Positions 1 through 8,795 of a DNA stretch of 64,000 nucleotides are shown piece after piece. The stretch is from Vibrionales bacterium SWAT-3 (GTDB lineage: Bacteria; Pseudomonadota; Gammaproteobacteria; Enterobacterales; Vibrionaceae). The position numbers and the translations under genes were made by a program. Every line of letters begins with the position of its first letter. Position 1 is the first letter of the stretch. Where the stretch lies: the NCBI GenBank assembly GCA_000169995.1, contig AAZW01000006.1, forward strand, positions 85,609 to 149,608, read 5' to 3'. The notes beneath the pieces were generated by a model. The model saw only the letters and a list, made by a program, of their open reading frames with translations, searched no databases and was not told where the DNA came from.

Positions 1-1346
1 TGCTTGTCTTTCTTACCTAATAGACGGCTTGTGATTGTACCGGCTGTCATTGCACCAGATACGTTAAGCGCTGTACGAGCCATATCGATAAGTGGTTCGA
101 TAGAGATAAGCAGTGCTGCAATCGTTACTGGCAGCCCCATGGCTGGCAGTACGATAAGTGCTGCGAACGTTGCACCACCACCTACACCTGCGATACCGAA
201 AGAGCTCACTGTAATGATTGCAATCAGAGACAGAATGAAGTTGATGTCCATAGGGTCGATGCCAACCGTAGGTGCAACCATCACTGCTAGCATTGCAGGG
301 TAGATACCCGCACAACCGTTTTGACCAATTGTTGCACCAAAAGAAGCAGATAGGTTAGCAATTGCTGGTGGCACGTTTAGCTTCGTGATTTGAGCTTCAA
401 CGTTCAGTGGAATCGTTGCTGCAGAACTACGCGAAGTGAAAGCGAACGTTAGAACAGGCCAGATTTTTTGGAAGTACTCTTTTGGGTTTACGCCAACAAA
501 AGAAACCAACACACCGTGAACAACGAACATCAGCAGAATTGCTACGTAAGAGGCCACGATGAAACCTAGTAGGCTTAAAATGTCAGAAGCGCTTGAGGTT
601 GCCACTACTTTCGCCATTAACGCTGCGATGCCGTATGGCGTTAGTGCCATGATCATCTTAACTAAGCGCATCACGATAGATTGAGCCGCTTCAACGAACG
701 TACGAATTGGAGATTCTAGCTCTTCTTTCTCTGCCATTACTTTACGTGCAGCAATACCCGTTAGCACACCAAAGATAACAACCGCGATGATAGACGTAGA
801 GCGAGCGCCCGTTAGGTCTGCAAATGGGTTGGTTGGAATGAAGCTAACCAGCATTTGTGGAATCGTTAAGTCAGAAACAGTACCAATGCGGCTTTCTAGC
901 GTTGCGATACGCGCTGTTTCGCGAGCACCTTCTGTTAAACCTTCTGCAGATAGGCCAAATGCCTGAGTTACTACAATACCGACAATCGCAGAAATCGCTG
1001 TGGTTGCTAGCAATACAGAGATCGTGATGCCAGAGATTTTGCCCAGTGAACCGCCTTTTTCAAGCTTCACTACCGCAGCAATCATTGAAACTAATACTAA
1101 TGGCATGATCACCATTTTCAGTAGGCCAACGTAACCACGACCAACAATGTTTACCCAGTCTAGCGTTTCTTTAATAATAGGGTTGCCTTCACCAAATAGC
1201 AGCTGAAGACCTAGGCCGAAAGCACTACCAAAAACTAAACCTAATAGAACTAAGCGCGATAACGTGTTTTCTTTTTTCTGCTGTCCGTAGAGAAAGAAGA
1301 GGATACCAGTGAATACCGCTAAGGCAGCGATAGCTGAAAATGACAT
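1..1346 (-). CDS. tcyP: L-cystine/dicarboxylate-type Na+ or H+ symporter TcyP, 3' end outside window
   Basis: Inner-membrane secondary transporter of the dicarboxylate/amino acid:cation symporter family; closest by memory to E. coli TcyP (YdjN), which imports L-cystine. The 448 codons visible start at an ATG at 1344-1346 and run off the left edge without a stop. Diagnostic stretches are the NPFADLTGARSTSII block, LTFAFTSRSSAATIPLNVEA, ATIGQNGCAGIYPAMLAVMV and VSSFGIAGVGGGATFAALIV, which match the re-entrant loop and substrate-binding helices of this family. Many hydrophobic helices alternate with short loops. The E. coli protein is about 460 residues, so only a short C-terminal tail should be missing. 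It stands alone, with the next gene upstream about 185 bases away on the same strand. Substrate assignment rests on family resemblance. Confidence 0.9.
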   Translation of the reverse strand, partial: MSFSAIAALAVFTGILFFLYGQQKKENTLSRLVLLGLVFGSAFGLGLQLLFGEGNPIIKETLDWVNIVGRGYVGLLKMVIMPLVLVSMIAAVVKLEKGGSLGKISGITISVLLATTAISAIVGIVVTQAFGLSAEGLTEGARETARIATLESRIGTVSDLTIPQMLVSFIPTNPFADLTGARSTSIIAVVIFGVLTGIAARKVMAEKEELESPIRTFVEAAQSIVMRLVKMIMALTPYGIAALMAKVVATSSASDILSLLGFIVASYVAILLMFVVHGVLVSFVGVNPKEYFQKIWPVLTFAFTSRSSAATIPLNVEAQITKLNVPPAIANLSASFGATIGQNGCAGIYPAMLAVMVAPTVGIDPMDINFILSLIAIITVSSFGIAGVGGGATFAALIVLPAMGLPVTIAALLISIEPLIDMARTALNVSGAMTAGTITSRLLGKKDK

Positions 1347-1531
1347 TTGTTTTCCTTATGAATTTCTTTAAATCGATAGGGCGCTTAGATATATGGGCGC
1401 AAATACTGTTAGCTACAGTAGCGACCTGTAACAAAACGTAAAATAAGGAAAAGTAATTAAATAGAACGATAGGTAATATCCACTGAATAGAATGAGTGGA
1501 TATCCAACATTGTGGTGAATAGATGAGCTTT

Positions 1532-2227
1532 TTAGCGATATTTTGCCAATAAATTAAGCATGTCGCTTGACGAGTAAATTTCGATGTTTTGGAAATTATT
1601 TTCGAACAATCGGAACAACATGGCTTGTGCAACGTCTTTTGACTGAATTGGGCGCAGGTTTTTGAATTTGCCAAACATAAATGGCGACAGCAGAGGAAAG
1701 ATGCTCTGTAGCAGTTTTTCATCGACTCTTGGTTCTTCTCGTTCACCCACCAGTGGCCCGGGGCGTGCAATGAACAGTTGCTTAAAACCGATACGCTTTA
1801 AGTTCTGCTCCATTTGACCTTTGCATTTGAGGTAGTGCGAATAGGAATCAACGGACGCGCCGTAACTAGACACAACCGCAACGCGTTGGACCCCAAGAAA
1901 CTTCATCGACTGAGCCACGTGGCTGACCAACTCTACATCGACTTTACGCAACGCTTCTTTCGAACCTGCCTTTTTCTTGGTGGTACCTAAACAGATAACC
2001 CCAAGATTGGGTGTGGCTTGGGTATCGTCCCAACTGGTGACTTGCAAGTCACTGTGAATCAGCGTGTGGAGTTTTTCTGAGTGGAACTGTGAATCGAGTG
2101 CTCTTCGGGACAAAGCGTAAATGTGCTCTATTGCAGGCTCGTTGATAAGCAGGCTCATCACATGACGACCAATTAGCCCAGTAGCACCAGCCACTATGAT
2201 TGATGTCTTATCTCCAGAAATGCTCAT
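1532..2227 (-). CDS. NAD(P)-binding Rossmann-fold protein (atypical SDR, epimerase-like)
   Basis: A 231-residue cytoplasmic protein of the atypical short-chain dehydrogenase type. The N-terminus carries the dinucleotide-binding glycine motif GATGLIGRHVM (about residues 14-24), and later segments VICLGTTKKKAGSKEA and VAVVSSYGASVDSYSHYLKCKGQME (with an S...Y...K arrangement) fit the NAD(P)H-binding/HTATIP2-like group. There is no membrane segment or signal peptide. The physiological substrate is not evident. It lies alone between tcyP and the broken pilin gene, all on the minus strand. Start ATG at 2225-2227. Confidence 0.8.
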   Translation of the reverse strand: MSISGDKTSIIVAGATGLIGRHVMSLLINEPAIEHIYALSRRALDSQFHSEKLHTLIHSDLQVTSWDDTQATPNLGVICLGTTKKKAGSKEALRKVDVELVSHVAQSMKFLGVQRVAVVSSYGASVDSYSHYLKCKGQMEQNLKRIGFKQLFIARPGPLVGEREEPRVDEKLLQSIFPLLSPFMFGKFKNLRPIQSKDVAQAMLFRLFENNFQNIEIYSSSDMLNLLAKYR

Positions 2228-2378
2228 AACTATCCCTAACGTTTACGTAAGTCACTGTTTCAATCTAAACCTTCTTGTTCAATGACGAAAACTTGTTCGC
2301 TTTTAATGTGAAGGCACGTGCAAATTAGATACGAGCGATAGGCGTTCGCTATAGGAAAGTTGTGTCGTGGAAACAAGA

Positions 2379-2398
2379 AAGCCCGCGTATACGGGCTT
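2379..2398 (-). terminator. Intrinsic terminator of the interrupted pilin gene
   Basis: The stem AAGCCCG / CGGGCTT has a 6-nt loop. Read on the minus strand it is followed by TCTTGTTT and lies 50 bases after the reconstructed pilin stop codon, so it is the natural end of that transcript. Confidence 0.7.
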
Positions 2399-2594
2399 AA
2401 AGAGATCAGGCAACATAATGAACGTAATAGATTTTTAAGTTAAGAGGTTAACACCCGTCATAGAATTTATTGATTGTTAGATCGCCAATATTGATGAGCT
2501 GAGTTTGATCTAATGTGTAAGATCGCGTGAATTGAACAAAACAGTTATAGCCCCTTAATTCACTAAATTGCCTTTCTCTGCCCGTGTAGACTAT

Positions 2595-3828
2595 AAGGGC
2601 GCGAATATACTTTGTTAATCTGATGTAAAAAGAACTTTTTCCCTGTAATCTTTATTCCATGCGGCTTGGTTCATCTTTCTTGGTACAGACAAGTTACCCT
2701 CTGATTTTCTAAATAGGTTCTGCACAAAGCGACGACAACAAGCCATATTCAACGCTGAATCCCCAGCGTAAATTCGCTGCTCGTCTTCTTTGAAAATTAC
2801 GTCCAACGCCCAGTGCTGCTGATTCTCAATATGCCAATGCTTTCTTGTTGCCTTTGAGGCTAACTCTAAAGATAAATGGTCTGTGCAAATATAGTACGAG
2901 GTTTCATAACTTCCTTTCCCTTTGACACTCCTATCTCTTACCACTGCAACAATGCTTTTTACGAGACACCACTTCTGTCTGAGTGCTTCGCTGAAGGCTG
3001 CAGGAAGCACGTAAACCTCACGAACCTCTTTTCTACCATGCCCTTTCTCTTCCGTGATGTATGATTCCTGTTTATCTTCAGGCAAAGCCCAATAGTCTTG
3101 GAATTGCACATCAATTTCTGCTAATAAACTTGGTTGATTCAGTTTAACTTGTACTAGGATATCTCCACCTTTATCAACTACTTTATTCAGTGTTTCAACC
3201 TGACAATGCAGGGCATCAGCAGTTAATAAACATCCTTTGATATCTAAAGCGTCTAGCATGTTTCTTATTGCTAGCAGCTCCATACCTTTGCCGTCACAAG
3301 GTTGGTGTGTGAGAGTCAAACCCTCGTCTACATCAAATGCCGAAACCATATAGAGGGGGTGCTGTTGTTTGCTTGCTTTTGCCCCTTTTAGAACCTTCCC
3401 ATCAACACTGATTATAGGCTGAGCATGCTTCTCTCTGTGCAAATTGACCCAGCCCACCATAGCTTCCAATAGCGTCTCTGGCACAACGGATCTCATGATC
3501 GCAGCTATATTATGTCGAGTGGGAAGACCATTTTCGTAGGGGAAATACTCACGTAACCACTCGATATTTCCTTCACCGAAATCCTTAATCTCTGTCCATT
3601 TATTTTGACCACAAATCATGGCTGTTATGACCACGAAAGCGACTTCCATAACAGGATAAACTTGATTGATGTGCGAACGGGTATCTTTCACTTTTTTAAG
3701 TTGCTCAATGATAATCATGTGCGAATTTCTCATGTTTTTTTACTTCATGATCAGATCGTGATTATCTAAAAAAGTTCCCTGTAAAATAAATCCATTATTT
3801 TCAATGGTTAAAGTTCGATCCCGCCCTT
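2595..3828 (-). mobile_element. ISAs1-family insertion sequence, copy 1
   Basis: 1,234 bp, bounded by imperfect inverted repeats (AAGGGCGGGATCGAACTTT at the transposase-start end, AAGGGCGCGAATATACTTT at the other) and flanked by the perfect 10-bp target duplication TGTAGACTAT at 2585-2594 and 3829-3838. It is almost identical to the copies at 34890-36123 and 38540-39773. The target is the pilin gene. Near identity and the intact duplication mark a recent insertion. Confidence 0.95.
2615..3733 (-). CDS. ISAs1-family DDE transposase (copy 1)
   Basis: A 372-residue transposase filling almost all of the element. The DDE triad of the ISAs1 family is visible: Asp111 in IISVDGKVLKGA, Asp173 in LLTADALHC, and Glu303 in HWHIENQQHWALDVIF. 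The N-terminal part (about 5-90) resembles the family's DNA-binding domain, including DFGEGNIEWLREYFPYENGLPTRH cut into recognisable pieces. Start is the ATG shortly inside the inverted repeat. It is identical at protein level to copy 3, and copy 2 differs by Asp213 to Tyr. No frameshift or stop is present, so the gene looks active. Confidence 0.95.
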   Translation of the reverse strand: MRNSHMIIIEQLKKVKDTRSHINQVYPVMEVAFVVITAMICGQNKWTEIKDFGEGNIEWLREYFPYENGLPTRHNIAAIMRSVVPETLLEAMVGWVNLHREKHAQPIISVDGKVLKGAKASKQQHPLYMVSAFDVDEGLTLTHQPCDGKGMELLAIRNMLDALDIKGCLLTADALHCQVETLNKVVDKGGDILVQVKLNQPSLLAEIDVQFQDYWALPEDKQESYITEEKGHGRKEVREVYVLPAAFSEALRQKWCLVKSIVAVVRDRSVKGKGSYETSYYICTDHLSLELASKATRKHWHIENQQHWALDVIFKEDEQRIYAGDSALNMACCRRFVQNLFRKSEGNLSVPRKMNQAAWNKDYREKVLFTSD

Positions 3829-4421
3829 TGTAGACTATAAGGGTTGGGTTGAATTTCGGTCCATAGCTGAGCAACTGATAGTCATCAGTCTGCATCGCGT
3901 TTTTGATATTGTCTGAATCTAATGCAATATCGCCCCATCGAATCCATATATCTTGGTCCGGCAATTGCGCGAGCTTTTCATTCTCTAAACCTTCAATGGT
4001 TGCTTTGCCCATGACAATTTCATTGGTTGCGTTGAAGGCTCCAATGAACCCATCGAGAGTGGCTATGGTTGCGTCAGACTTGATGTTCAAAAAGCGCGGT
4101 GCTGCTGCCACAGCGATAATGCCTAAAACAGCGATTACGGCGACTAACTCGATTAATGTAAAGCCTTTGTTCTTCATAAATCCCCTAATGATTAATGGGG
4201 TGATACTAACAACTAGGATTCGAGAGTAAATAAACCCTAGTCACTTATAAGCTTATGAAATGTAAGGCTAAGTTTACGGAGTGTGACAAGTGAGCCAATG
4301 CTTGGTTTTTGGCTCGCGGAATGGCTTTAAAATGAACTGATTGTCTAACTATTGAGATTTTATTGAACCAATAAAATCTTGTGTTGATATGATTTAAAAA
4401 CTCAAAACCCCAAAAATAACA

Positions 4422-4443
4422 AAGCCCGTTGGGCGACGGGCTT
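4422..4443 (-). terminator. Intrinsic terminator after the small basic protein gene
   Basis: The stem AAGCCCG / CGGGCTT has a 8-nt loop. On the minus strand it is followed by a T-rich stretch (GTTATTTTTGG). It lies about 20 bases past the stop at 4462 and supports that short gene being transcribed. Confidence 0.65.
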
Positions 4444-4461
4444 GTTACTTTCTTCGCAAAA

Positions 4462-4617
4462 TTAGGTGAAGGACAGTGGGATTTTCCTTACCTTTTTGCT
4501 TGCTTTCTTACCTGATTTATTTGGTTTTCTTTTGCTTGAGTTTGGAATCATCGCACCTCCTAAATCATTTTTCTGAGCTTTACTTTTTTCAACCGGTTGT
4601 GTTGCTTGGTGTTGCAT
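4462..4617 (-). CDS. Small basic hypothetical protein
   Basis: An unrecognised protein of 51 residues from the ATG at 4615-4617. The same frame stays open up to a TTG at 4776, giving at most 104 residues with a hydrophobic stretch in front. The C-terminal half is extremely basic (many Lys/Arg, for example KRKPNKSGKKASKKVRK), like small nucleic-acid-binding or ribosome-associated proteins, but no named family is recognised. No good ribosome-binding site precedes any of the candidate starts, so the start is uncertain. A strong terminator directly after the stop is the best evidence that it is a real transcript. Confidence 0.45.
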   Translation of the reverse strand: MQHQATQPVEKSKAQKNDLGGAMIPNSSKRKPNKSGKKASKKVRKIPLSFT

Positions 4618-4904
4618 TTTGTAGCTAACAGCGTGGGTGTTCACTGTATGGGTACTTATCAATGGAGAGATTAACAAGTACATTATATAAAGCATAAAGG
4701 GTGCCAAAACGTAAGTTATTGATTCTTCGTTGTCATGGCAAACGAAGTACAATCTGTTAGTCTTTTTGATTCTCAATTTGAGAAAAAGTGGTTTTGAATT
4801 GCTTAAATTAAGAACACTCTCTGCGGTTTCTGTTACTTAAGCATAGATACAGCTTTGCTTAACACGTAAACTGGGTCGTAATTCACATAGACCAAGGACG
4901 TGCT

Positions 4905-5516
4905 ATGAACCTCAAGCTTGATACTCTCGCTCCCACTCAGATTTATCACCTGATGACACAAACCGTCGTTCCTCGTCCGATTGCGTGGGCATTGACGGAA
5001 TCTTCAGAACAAGAGTATAATCTAGCGCCTTTCTCTTATTTCACGCCTGTTTCCAGCAATCCGCCGCTACTGATGTTATCGGCCGGGAAGAAGCCATCGG
5101 GCGAAATCAAAGACACCACTCGTAATGCCCTTGAAACCGGTAAGTTGGTCATTCATATTGCGTCAGCCAGTTCTGCCGAGGTGATGACGGCGACAGCAGC
5201 CACGCTCGCTCATGGTGACTCTGAAGTCACCGCGAATAATATTGAGCTGGTTGAGTTTGAAGGTTTTTCTTTACCTAGAGTGAAGGAGTGCGCTGTGGCT
5301 TTTGGTTGCACATTGTATGAAGTGAAAGAAGTCGGTGAAGTACCGCAAAGCCTTGTCTTCGCTCAAGTTGAACAGGTGTATATCTCTGAAGGTGTGATCG
5401 ATAAAGAGAGCGAACGCTTGAAGATTGATGCACTAGCACTTGATCCTTTATCTCGACTAGGTGGAGGCGAATACGCCACCCTATCCAATGTGTTCTCAGT
5501 GACTCGTCCTAAGTAA
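4905..5516 (+). CDS. Flavin reductase-like domain protein (FMN-binding split barrel)
   Basis: A 203-residue cytoplasmic protein of the flavin reductase-like (DIM6/NTAB) family, which binds FMN in a split barrel and usually reduces flavin or acts as a small flavoenzyme. Supporting segments are VVPRPIAWALTE near the N-terminus, LAPFSYFTPVSSNPPLLMLSAG (40-61), the phosphate-contacting KDTTRNALETGKLVIHI, and the C-terminal LDPLSRLGGGEYATL. The start ATG is preceded by AAGGACG at a good distance. It lies just upstream of the cobalamin genes in the same direction with a 72-base gap. Cotranscription is possible but a role in B12 metabolism is not shown. The substrate is unknown. Confidence 0.85.
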   Translation: MNLKLDTLAPTQIYHLMTQTVVPRPIAWALTESSEQEYNLAPFSYFTPVSSNPPLLMLSAGKKPSGEIKDTTRNALETGKLVIHIASASSAEVMTATAATLAHGDSEVTANNIELVEFEGFSLPRVKECAVAFGCTLYEVKEVGEVPQSLVFAQVEQVYISEGVIDKESERLKIDALALDPLSRLGGGEYATLSNVFSVTRPK

Positions 5517-5588
5517 GCGTTATTCAATTGAGCTTCAACCGGATAATAACGCTAAACCCCATTCTGTAATCTAAGTAGCAATAATTTT

Positions 5589-6617
5589 ATGTTAGATACC
5601 AAATACTCACAGCAAATCCAACACCGTATTGATCAAAAAACTAAGCCGCTTGGGGCATTGGGTTTACTCGAAAAAGTTGCCTTTCAATTAGCATTAATTC
5701 AGAGCCAAGGACAAGAGTCGGCGGTCGAAAATATCGAATTGAACAAGCCGAGCATCATTATATTCGCAGGTGATCATGGCATCGCTGACGAAGGTGTGAG
5801 TATTGCGCCAAGTGCTGTCACGCAGCAGATGGTATTGAACTTCTTAAACGGCGGTGCTGCGATTAACTGTTTTTGTGCTGTGAACAATATCGACATTACG
5901 GTAGTCGACACGGGCATCCTATTGCCAGTTGAAGCTGATTCTTCAATGCTAGTGTCACAACGTTTGGGCACACGAACCAATAACTTTGCCAACGAAGCAG
6001 CAATGAGTTTAGAAACGGTAGAACGTGGTATTGAACTGGGCGCGGAGCTTGTATCTAGAACCATTTCGAATGGCACGAACATTGTCATGCTCGGTGAGAT
6101 GGGTATCGGCAACACCAGCAGCGCGTCAGCGATTTTAAGCGCACTAGCAAAGCGAACTGCGGCAGAGTGTGTGGGTTTAGGTACAGGCATTAATCACGAA
6201 CAACTTGCACGTAAATTGGCGCTTGTTGAACAAGGTGTTGCGCGCTGTAAAGGACTCGATCCGAAATCGGTTTTGGCTCAAGTCGGTGGTTACGAGATCG
6301 TGCAAATGGTCGGTGGTTTCCTTGGTGCTTACCACAACAGAACACCAGTATTAGTCGATGGTTTTATCGTGTCAGTCGCTGCGTATGTCGCGACCTTAAT
6401 TGAGCCGAATTGCCGTGACTACATGATCTTCGCACATCGCTCTGAAGAGTCAGGGCATAAAATCCTACTACAACTGCTCGACGCTGAACCGTTACTTGAC
6501 CTTGGCTTGAGATTAGGCGAGGGCACGGGCGCAGCTTTAGCTATGCCAATCATCCGAGCGGCGGCTGAGTTTTACAACAATATGGCGAGTTTTGAGAGCG
6601 CTGGAGTCACGGTTTAA
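5589..6617 (+). CDS. cobT: Nicotinate-nucleotide-dimethylbenzimidazole phosphoribosyltransferase CobT
   Basis: Transfers phosphoribosyl from nicotinate mononucleotide to 5,6-dimethylbenzimidazole, forming alpha-ribazole phosphate, the lower ligand of cobalamin. It has 342 residues, the usual family length. Motifs are [16 protein letters not shown] (13-28), [14 protein letters not shown] (about 58-71), [14 protein letters not shown], and near the C-terminus [13 protein letters not shown], whose Glu (about 311) corresponds to the catalytic base of the Salmonella enzyme. It is the first gene of a tight cobT-cobS-cobU-cobC run; its stop overlaps the cobS start by one base. No cobalamin riboswitch was recognised in front of it. 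Confidence 0.95.
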   Translation: MLDTKYSQQIQHRIDQKTKPLGALGLLEKVAFQLALIQSQGQESAVENIELNKPSIIIFAGDHGIADEGVSIAPSAVTQQMVLNFLNGGAAINCFCAVNNIDITVVDTGILLPVEADSSMLVSQRLGTRTNNFANEAAMSLETVERGIELGAELVSRTISNGTNIVMLGEMGIGNTSSASAILSALAKRTAAECVGLGTGINHEQLARKLALVEQGVARCKGLDPKSVLAQVGGYEIVQMVGGFLGAYHNRTPVLVDGFIVSVAAYVATLIEPNCRDYMIFAHRSEESGHKILLQLLDAEPLLDLGLRLGEGTGAALAMPIIRAAAEFYNNMASFESAGVTV

Positions 6618-7423
6618 TGAGTGATACGCCACAAAGATCGTTAAAAGATCGCGCTACTTATCAATGGGAGCTTTTTTCGTTGGCTATGGGCTTCTTTTCC
6701 CGTTTGCCAATGCCAAAGAGTACGCCCTATTCAGAAGAGCGCATGAATCGTTCTGGTCGTTACTTCTCAACGGTCGGTTTGTTGCTTGGCGCCTTGTGCG
6801 GCGGTTTGTTCCTGTTGCTTGATACTGTGTTACCAAGCTCGATTGCCATCTTTTTGATGATGAGTTTTAGTTTGATGCTCACCGGTGCTTTCCATGAAGA
6901 TGGCTTAACTGACATGGCGGATGGTATTGGTGGTGGCATGACATTGGAACGTCGCTTAACCATCATGAAAGACAGCCGAATTGGTACATACGGTGCGTCT
7001 GCGCTGATCATGGCGTTGCTTGGTAAGTGGGCTCTGCTCAATGAACTCGTAAGTATGACTGGATTGTTTATGGTCATCGTGACGAGTTACACCTTTAGCC
7101 GTGCGATTGCTGCATCCCTTATTTATGACATGCCTTACGTCAGCGATTTAGACACAAGCAAGAGTAAGCCTTTAGCCAACAAACAAACCAAGGGTGAACT
7201 TGTCTTCCTTATGTTAGTTGGTCTGTTACCAAGCTTGTGGTTTGGGTTAGCGTTTACGTGTGTTTTAGCTGTGATTGCTTACCTGTTTAGAGTGGGCTTC
7301 AAAAAGTGGTTAATCGTAAGAATTGGTGGCTTTACTGGTGACTGTTTGGGCGCGGCTCAACAGTTGATGGAACTGCTGATTTACGTTGTGTTTACCGCTG
7401 CGTTTTATAACGGCTTTATGTAA
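6617..7423 (+). CDS. cobS: Adenosylcobinamide-GDP ribazoletransferase CobS
   Basis: Membrane-embedded cobalamin synthase that joins adenosylcobinamide-GDP to alpha-ribazole (phosphate), the last assembly step before dephosphorylation. The 268-residue protein has several hydrophobic helices and the hallmark acidic motif FHEDGLTDMADGIGGG (92-107), which binds Mg. It also carries the SRLPMP and DSRIGTYG blocks. Start ATG overlaps the cobT stop (TAATG), indicating translational coupling. It acts at the cytoplasmic membrane with CobT, CobU and CobC encoded around it. Confidence 0.95.
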   Translation: MSDTPQRSLKDRATYQWELFSLAMGFFSRLPMPKSTPYSEERMNRSGRYFSTVGLLLGALCGGLFLLLDTVLPSSIAIFLMMSFSLMLTGAFHEDGLTDMADGIGGGMTLERRLTIMKDSRIGTYGASALIMALLGKWALLNELVSMTGLFMVIVTSYTFSRAIAASLIYDMPYVSDLDTSKSKPLANKQTKGELVFLMLVGLLPSLWFGLAFTCVLAVIAYLFRVGFKKWLIVRIGGFTGDCLGAAQQLMELLIYVVFTAAFYNGFM

Positions 7424-7449
7424 CTCATTCAGGATTTTAGAGGCAACAC

Positions 7450-8043
7450 ATGACAACGAATAATCAAGCGTATCAGAGTCATCGACATCTTGTTTTAGGT
7501 GGCGCGCGCTCAGGTAAGTCGAGTTTTGCAGAACAACAAGCATTATGTGCAATTGAAGCATGTTCAAATGGGCGTTTGCATTACATTGCGACTGCGACCT
7601 ATTTAGACGATGAAATGCGCGAGCGAATCGCTCATCATCAAGATCGTCGTGGTAAAGAGTGGATTGAGCATGAAGTACCCGTCGAATTAGCCGAAAAATT
7701 GCAGTCTTTTGAGAAAGAAGATGTGGTGCTGATTGACTGCCTAACATTGTGGTTGAACAGCATCATCTTTGAACTGGGTGACGACGCAACCAATAAACAG
7801 GTTGAAGCCATGGTTGAAGCATTGGTCAAAAGCGTCGAGCAAAGCCAAGCGCAAATTATCATGGTCTCTAACGAAGTGGGTTTAGGTGTTGTTCCTCTGG
7901 GTAAAGTGTCGCGCTTATTTGTAGACAATGCTGGGAGAATGAACCAAGCGCTCGCTCAAGTTGTCGAACGAGTTACGTTGATAGCCGCGGGATTACCGTT
8001 GAATTTAAAACCCTCAAATCATTCGTTTGATGCTCAAGGCTAG
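7450..8043 (+). CDS. cobU: Bifunctional adenosylcobinamide kinase/guanylyltransferase CobU
   Basis: Phosphorylates adenosylcobinamide and then attaches GMP, activating it for CobS. The 197-residue protein has the P-loop GGARSGKSS (17-25), the segment YIATATYLDDEMRERIAHHQDRR containing the His that is guanylylated in the family, VLIDCLTLWLNS, and SNEVGLGVVP. Length and motif order match known CobU. It follows cobS by 26 bases and precedes cobC by 9, so it belongs to the same operon. Confidence 0.95.
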   Translation: MTTNNQAYQSHRHLVLGGARSGKSSFAEQQALCAIEACSNGRLHYIATATYLDDEMRERIAHHQDRRGKEWIEHEVPVELAEKLQSFEKEDVVLIDCLTLWLNSIIFELGDDATNKQVEAMVEALVKSVEQSQAQIIMVSNEVGLGVVPLGKVSRLFVDNAGRMNQALAQVVERVTLIAAGLPLNLKPSNHSFDAQG

Positions 8044-8052
8044 GTCTCATAC

Positions 8053-8670
8053 ATGGTCAATGGAACAACCAAAAATATCTATTTGCTAAGGCACGGCAAG
8101 GTTGAAGGGAAAGCTGCACTAAACGGTGTATCTGACGTGTTAGTCAATCCAGAACTTCAACAGCAAATATGTGACGCCTTGGCGCAACACGGTGTGGCTT
8201 GTGATGGTGTGATTACCTCGCCATTAAGGCGCTGCAGCGACCTAGCAAATTTATATGCAGAGCGCATGTCGGTGCCTTTGTCGATTGCACCAGAATTTCA
8301 AGAAATGAACTTTGGTGAGGTGGACGGCATCGCGTTTGATGAGCTTGAAGATAAGTGGGCGATGCTAGACACCTTTTGGCAAGACCCGGCAAATCATCAA
8401 CTGACTGGAGCCGAAAGTTTACAGAGCTTCCACGACAGAGTAACTCAAGCTTGGTCGCAACTTTTGAATAACTCAAGTGACAATCTATTGATGGTTACTC
8501 ATGGTGGCGTAATTCGAATGCTATTGGCGCATTGCCTTGATATTGATTGGAAAAATCCGAGCTTGTACTCGAAGCTATCGATCGAGAATGCCTCGATAAC
8601 CCATATTCAAGTCACTCAGTTTGCGCAGAGCTTTATCAGCGTCAAAGCGATAGGCCTGCCTGTTCTCTGA
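8053..8670 (+). CDS. cobC: Alpha-ribazole phosphatase CobC (histidine phosphatase family)
   Basis: Histidine phosphatase of the phosphoglycerate-mutase type. The LLRHGKVEG motif holds Arg13-His14-Gly15, and the second catalytic His lies in MVTHGGVIRML. In the context of cobT-cobS-cobU it is assigned as the enzyme that removes the 5'-phosphate from alpha-ribazole phosphate or cobalamin phosphate. It has 205 residues and no signal peptide. It is the last gene of the cob operon, and a 125-base gap separates it from pepF. General sugar phosphatase activity cannot be excluded on sequence alone. Confidence 0.88.
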   Translation: MVNGTTKNIYLLRHGKVEGKAALNGVSDVLVNPELQQQICDALAQHGVACDGVITSPLRRCSDLANLYAERMSVPLSIAPEFQEMNFGEVDGIAFDELEDKWAMLDTFWQDPANHQLTGAESLQSFHDRVTQAWSQLLNNSSDNLLMVTHGGVIRMLLAHCLDIDWKNPSLYSKLSIENASITHIQVTQFAQSFISVKAIGLPVL

Positions 8671-8795
8671 GTGTCCAAAAACACAGTTTAAGAATTAACA
8701 ATCTTAGAAGTATTAAAAGTAATTAGAAGTATAAAGCGGCGTTAACAGTCGCTATACCAGATTGGTATTACTACCTACGTGAAAGGAATTTAGTC

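Larger units (their letters stand above)
2448..4177 (-). pseudogene. Type IV pilin gene (MshA-like prepilin) split by an ISAs1 element
   Basis: Starts at ATG 4175-4177, preceded by AGGGGAT. It encodes a class IV prepilin leader MKNKG|FTLIELVAVIAVLGI with the invariant Glu at mature +5 and an N-terminal hydrophobic helix. After codon 116 (…NPTLIVY) the frame runs into the insertion sequence at 2595-3828 and ends there after 29 foreign codons. Removing the element and one copy of the 10-bp duplication TGTAGACTAT restores the frame for 45 more codons to a TAA at 2448-2450. The result is a 161-residue pilin with Cys at about 131 and 161, a pair expected to form the C-terminal disulfide loop of type IV pilins. 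The family normally builds surface fibres assembled by the MSHA or Pil machinery, none of which is in this window. In its present state it would make a truncated, probably unstable pilin. Confidence 0.88.

Noticed and set aside
1225..1770. A 181-codon minus-strand frame overlapping tcyP and the NAD(P)-binding gene
   Set aside because: It overlaps the ends of two better supported genes in another frame and is rich in Cys, His and Ser, typical of a shadow frame.
2876..3064. 62-codon frames antisense to each ISAs1 transposase
   Set aside because: Identical in all three copies only because the element is identical; no start signals; antisense to the transposase.
3740..4177. A complete 145-residue pilin gene
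   Set aside because: The last 29 codons come from the inverted repeat and leader of ISAs1; it is the broken 5' part of a longer gene.
8754..8768. Short palindrome ATACCA-GAT-TGGTAT before pepF
   Set aside because: Only six base pairs; easily by chance, and no link to a regulator.
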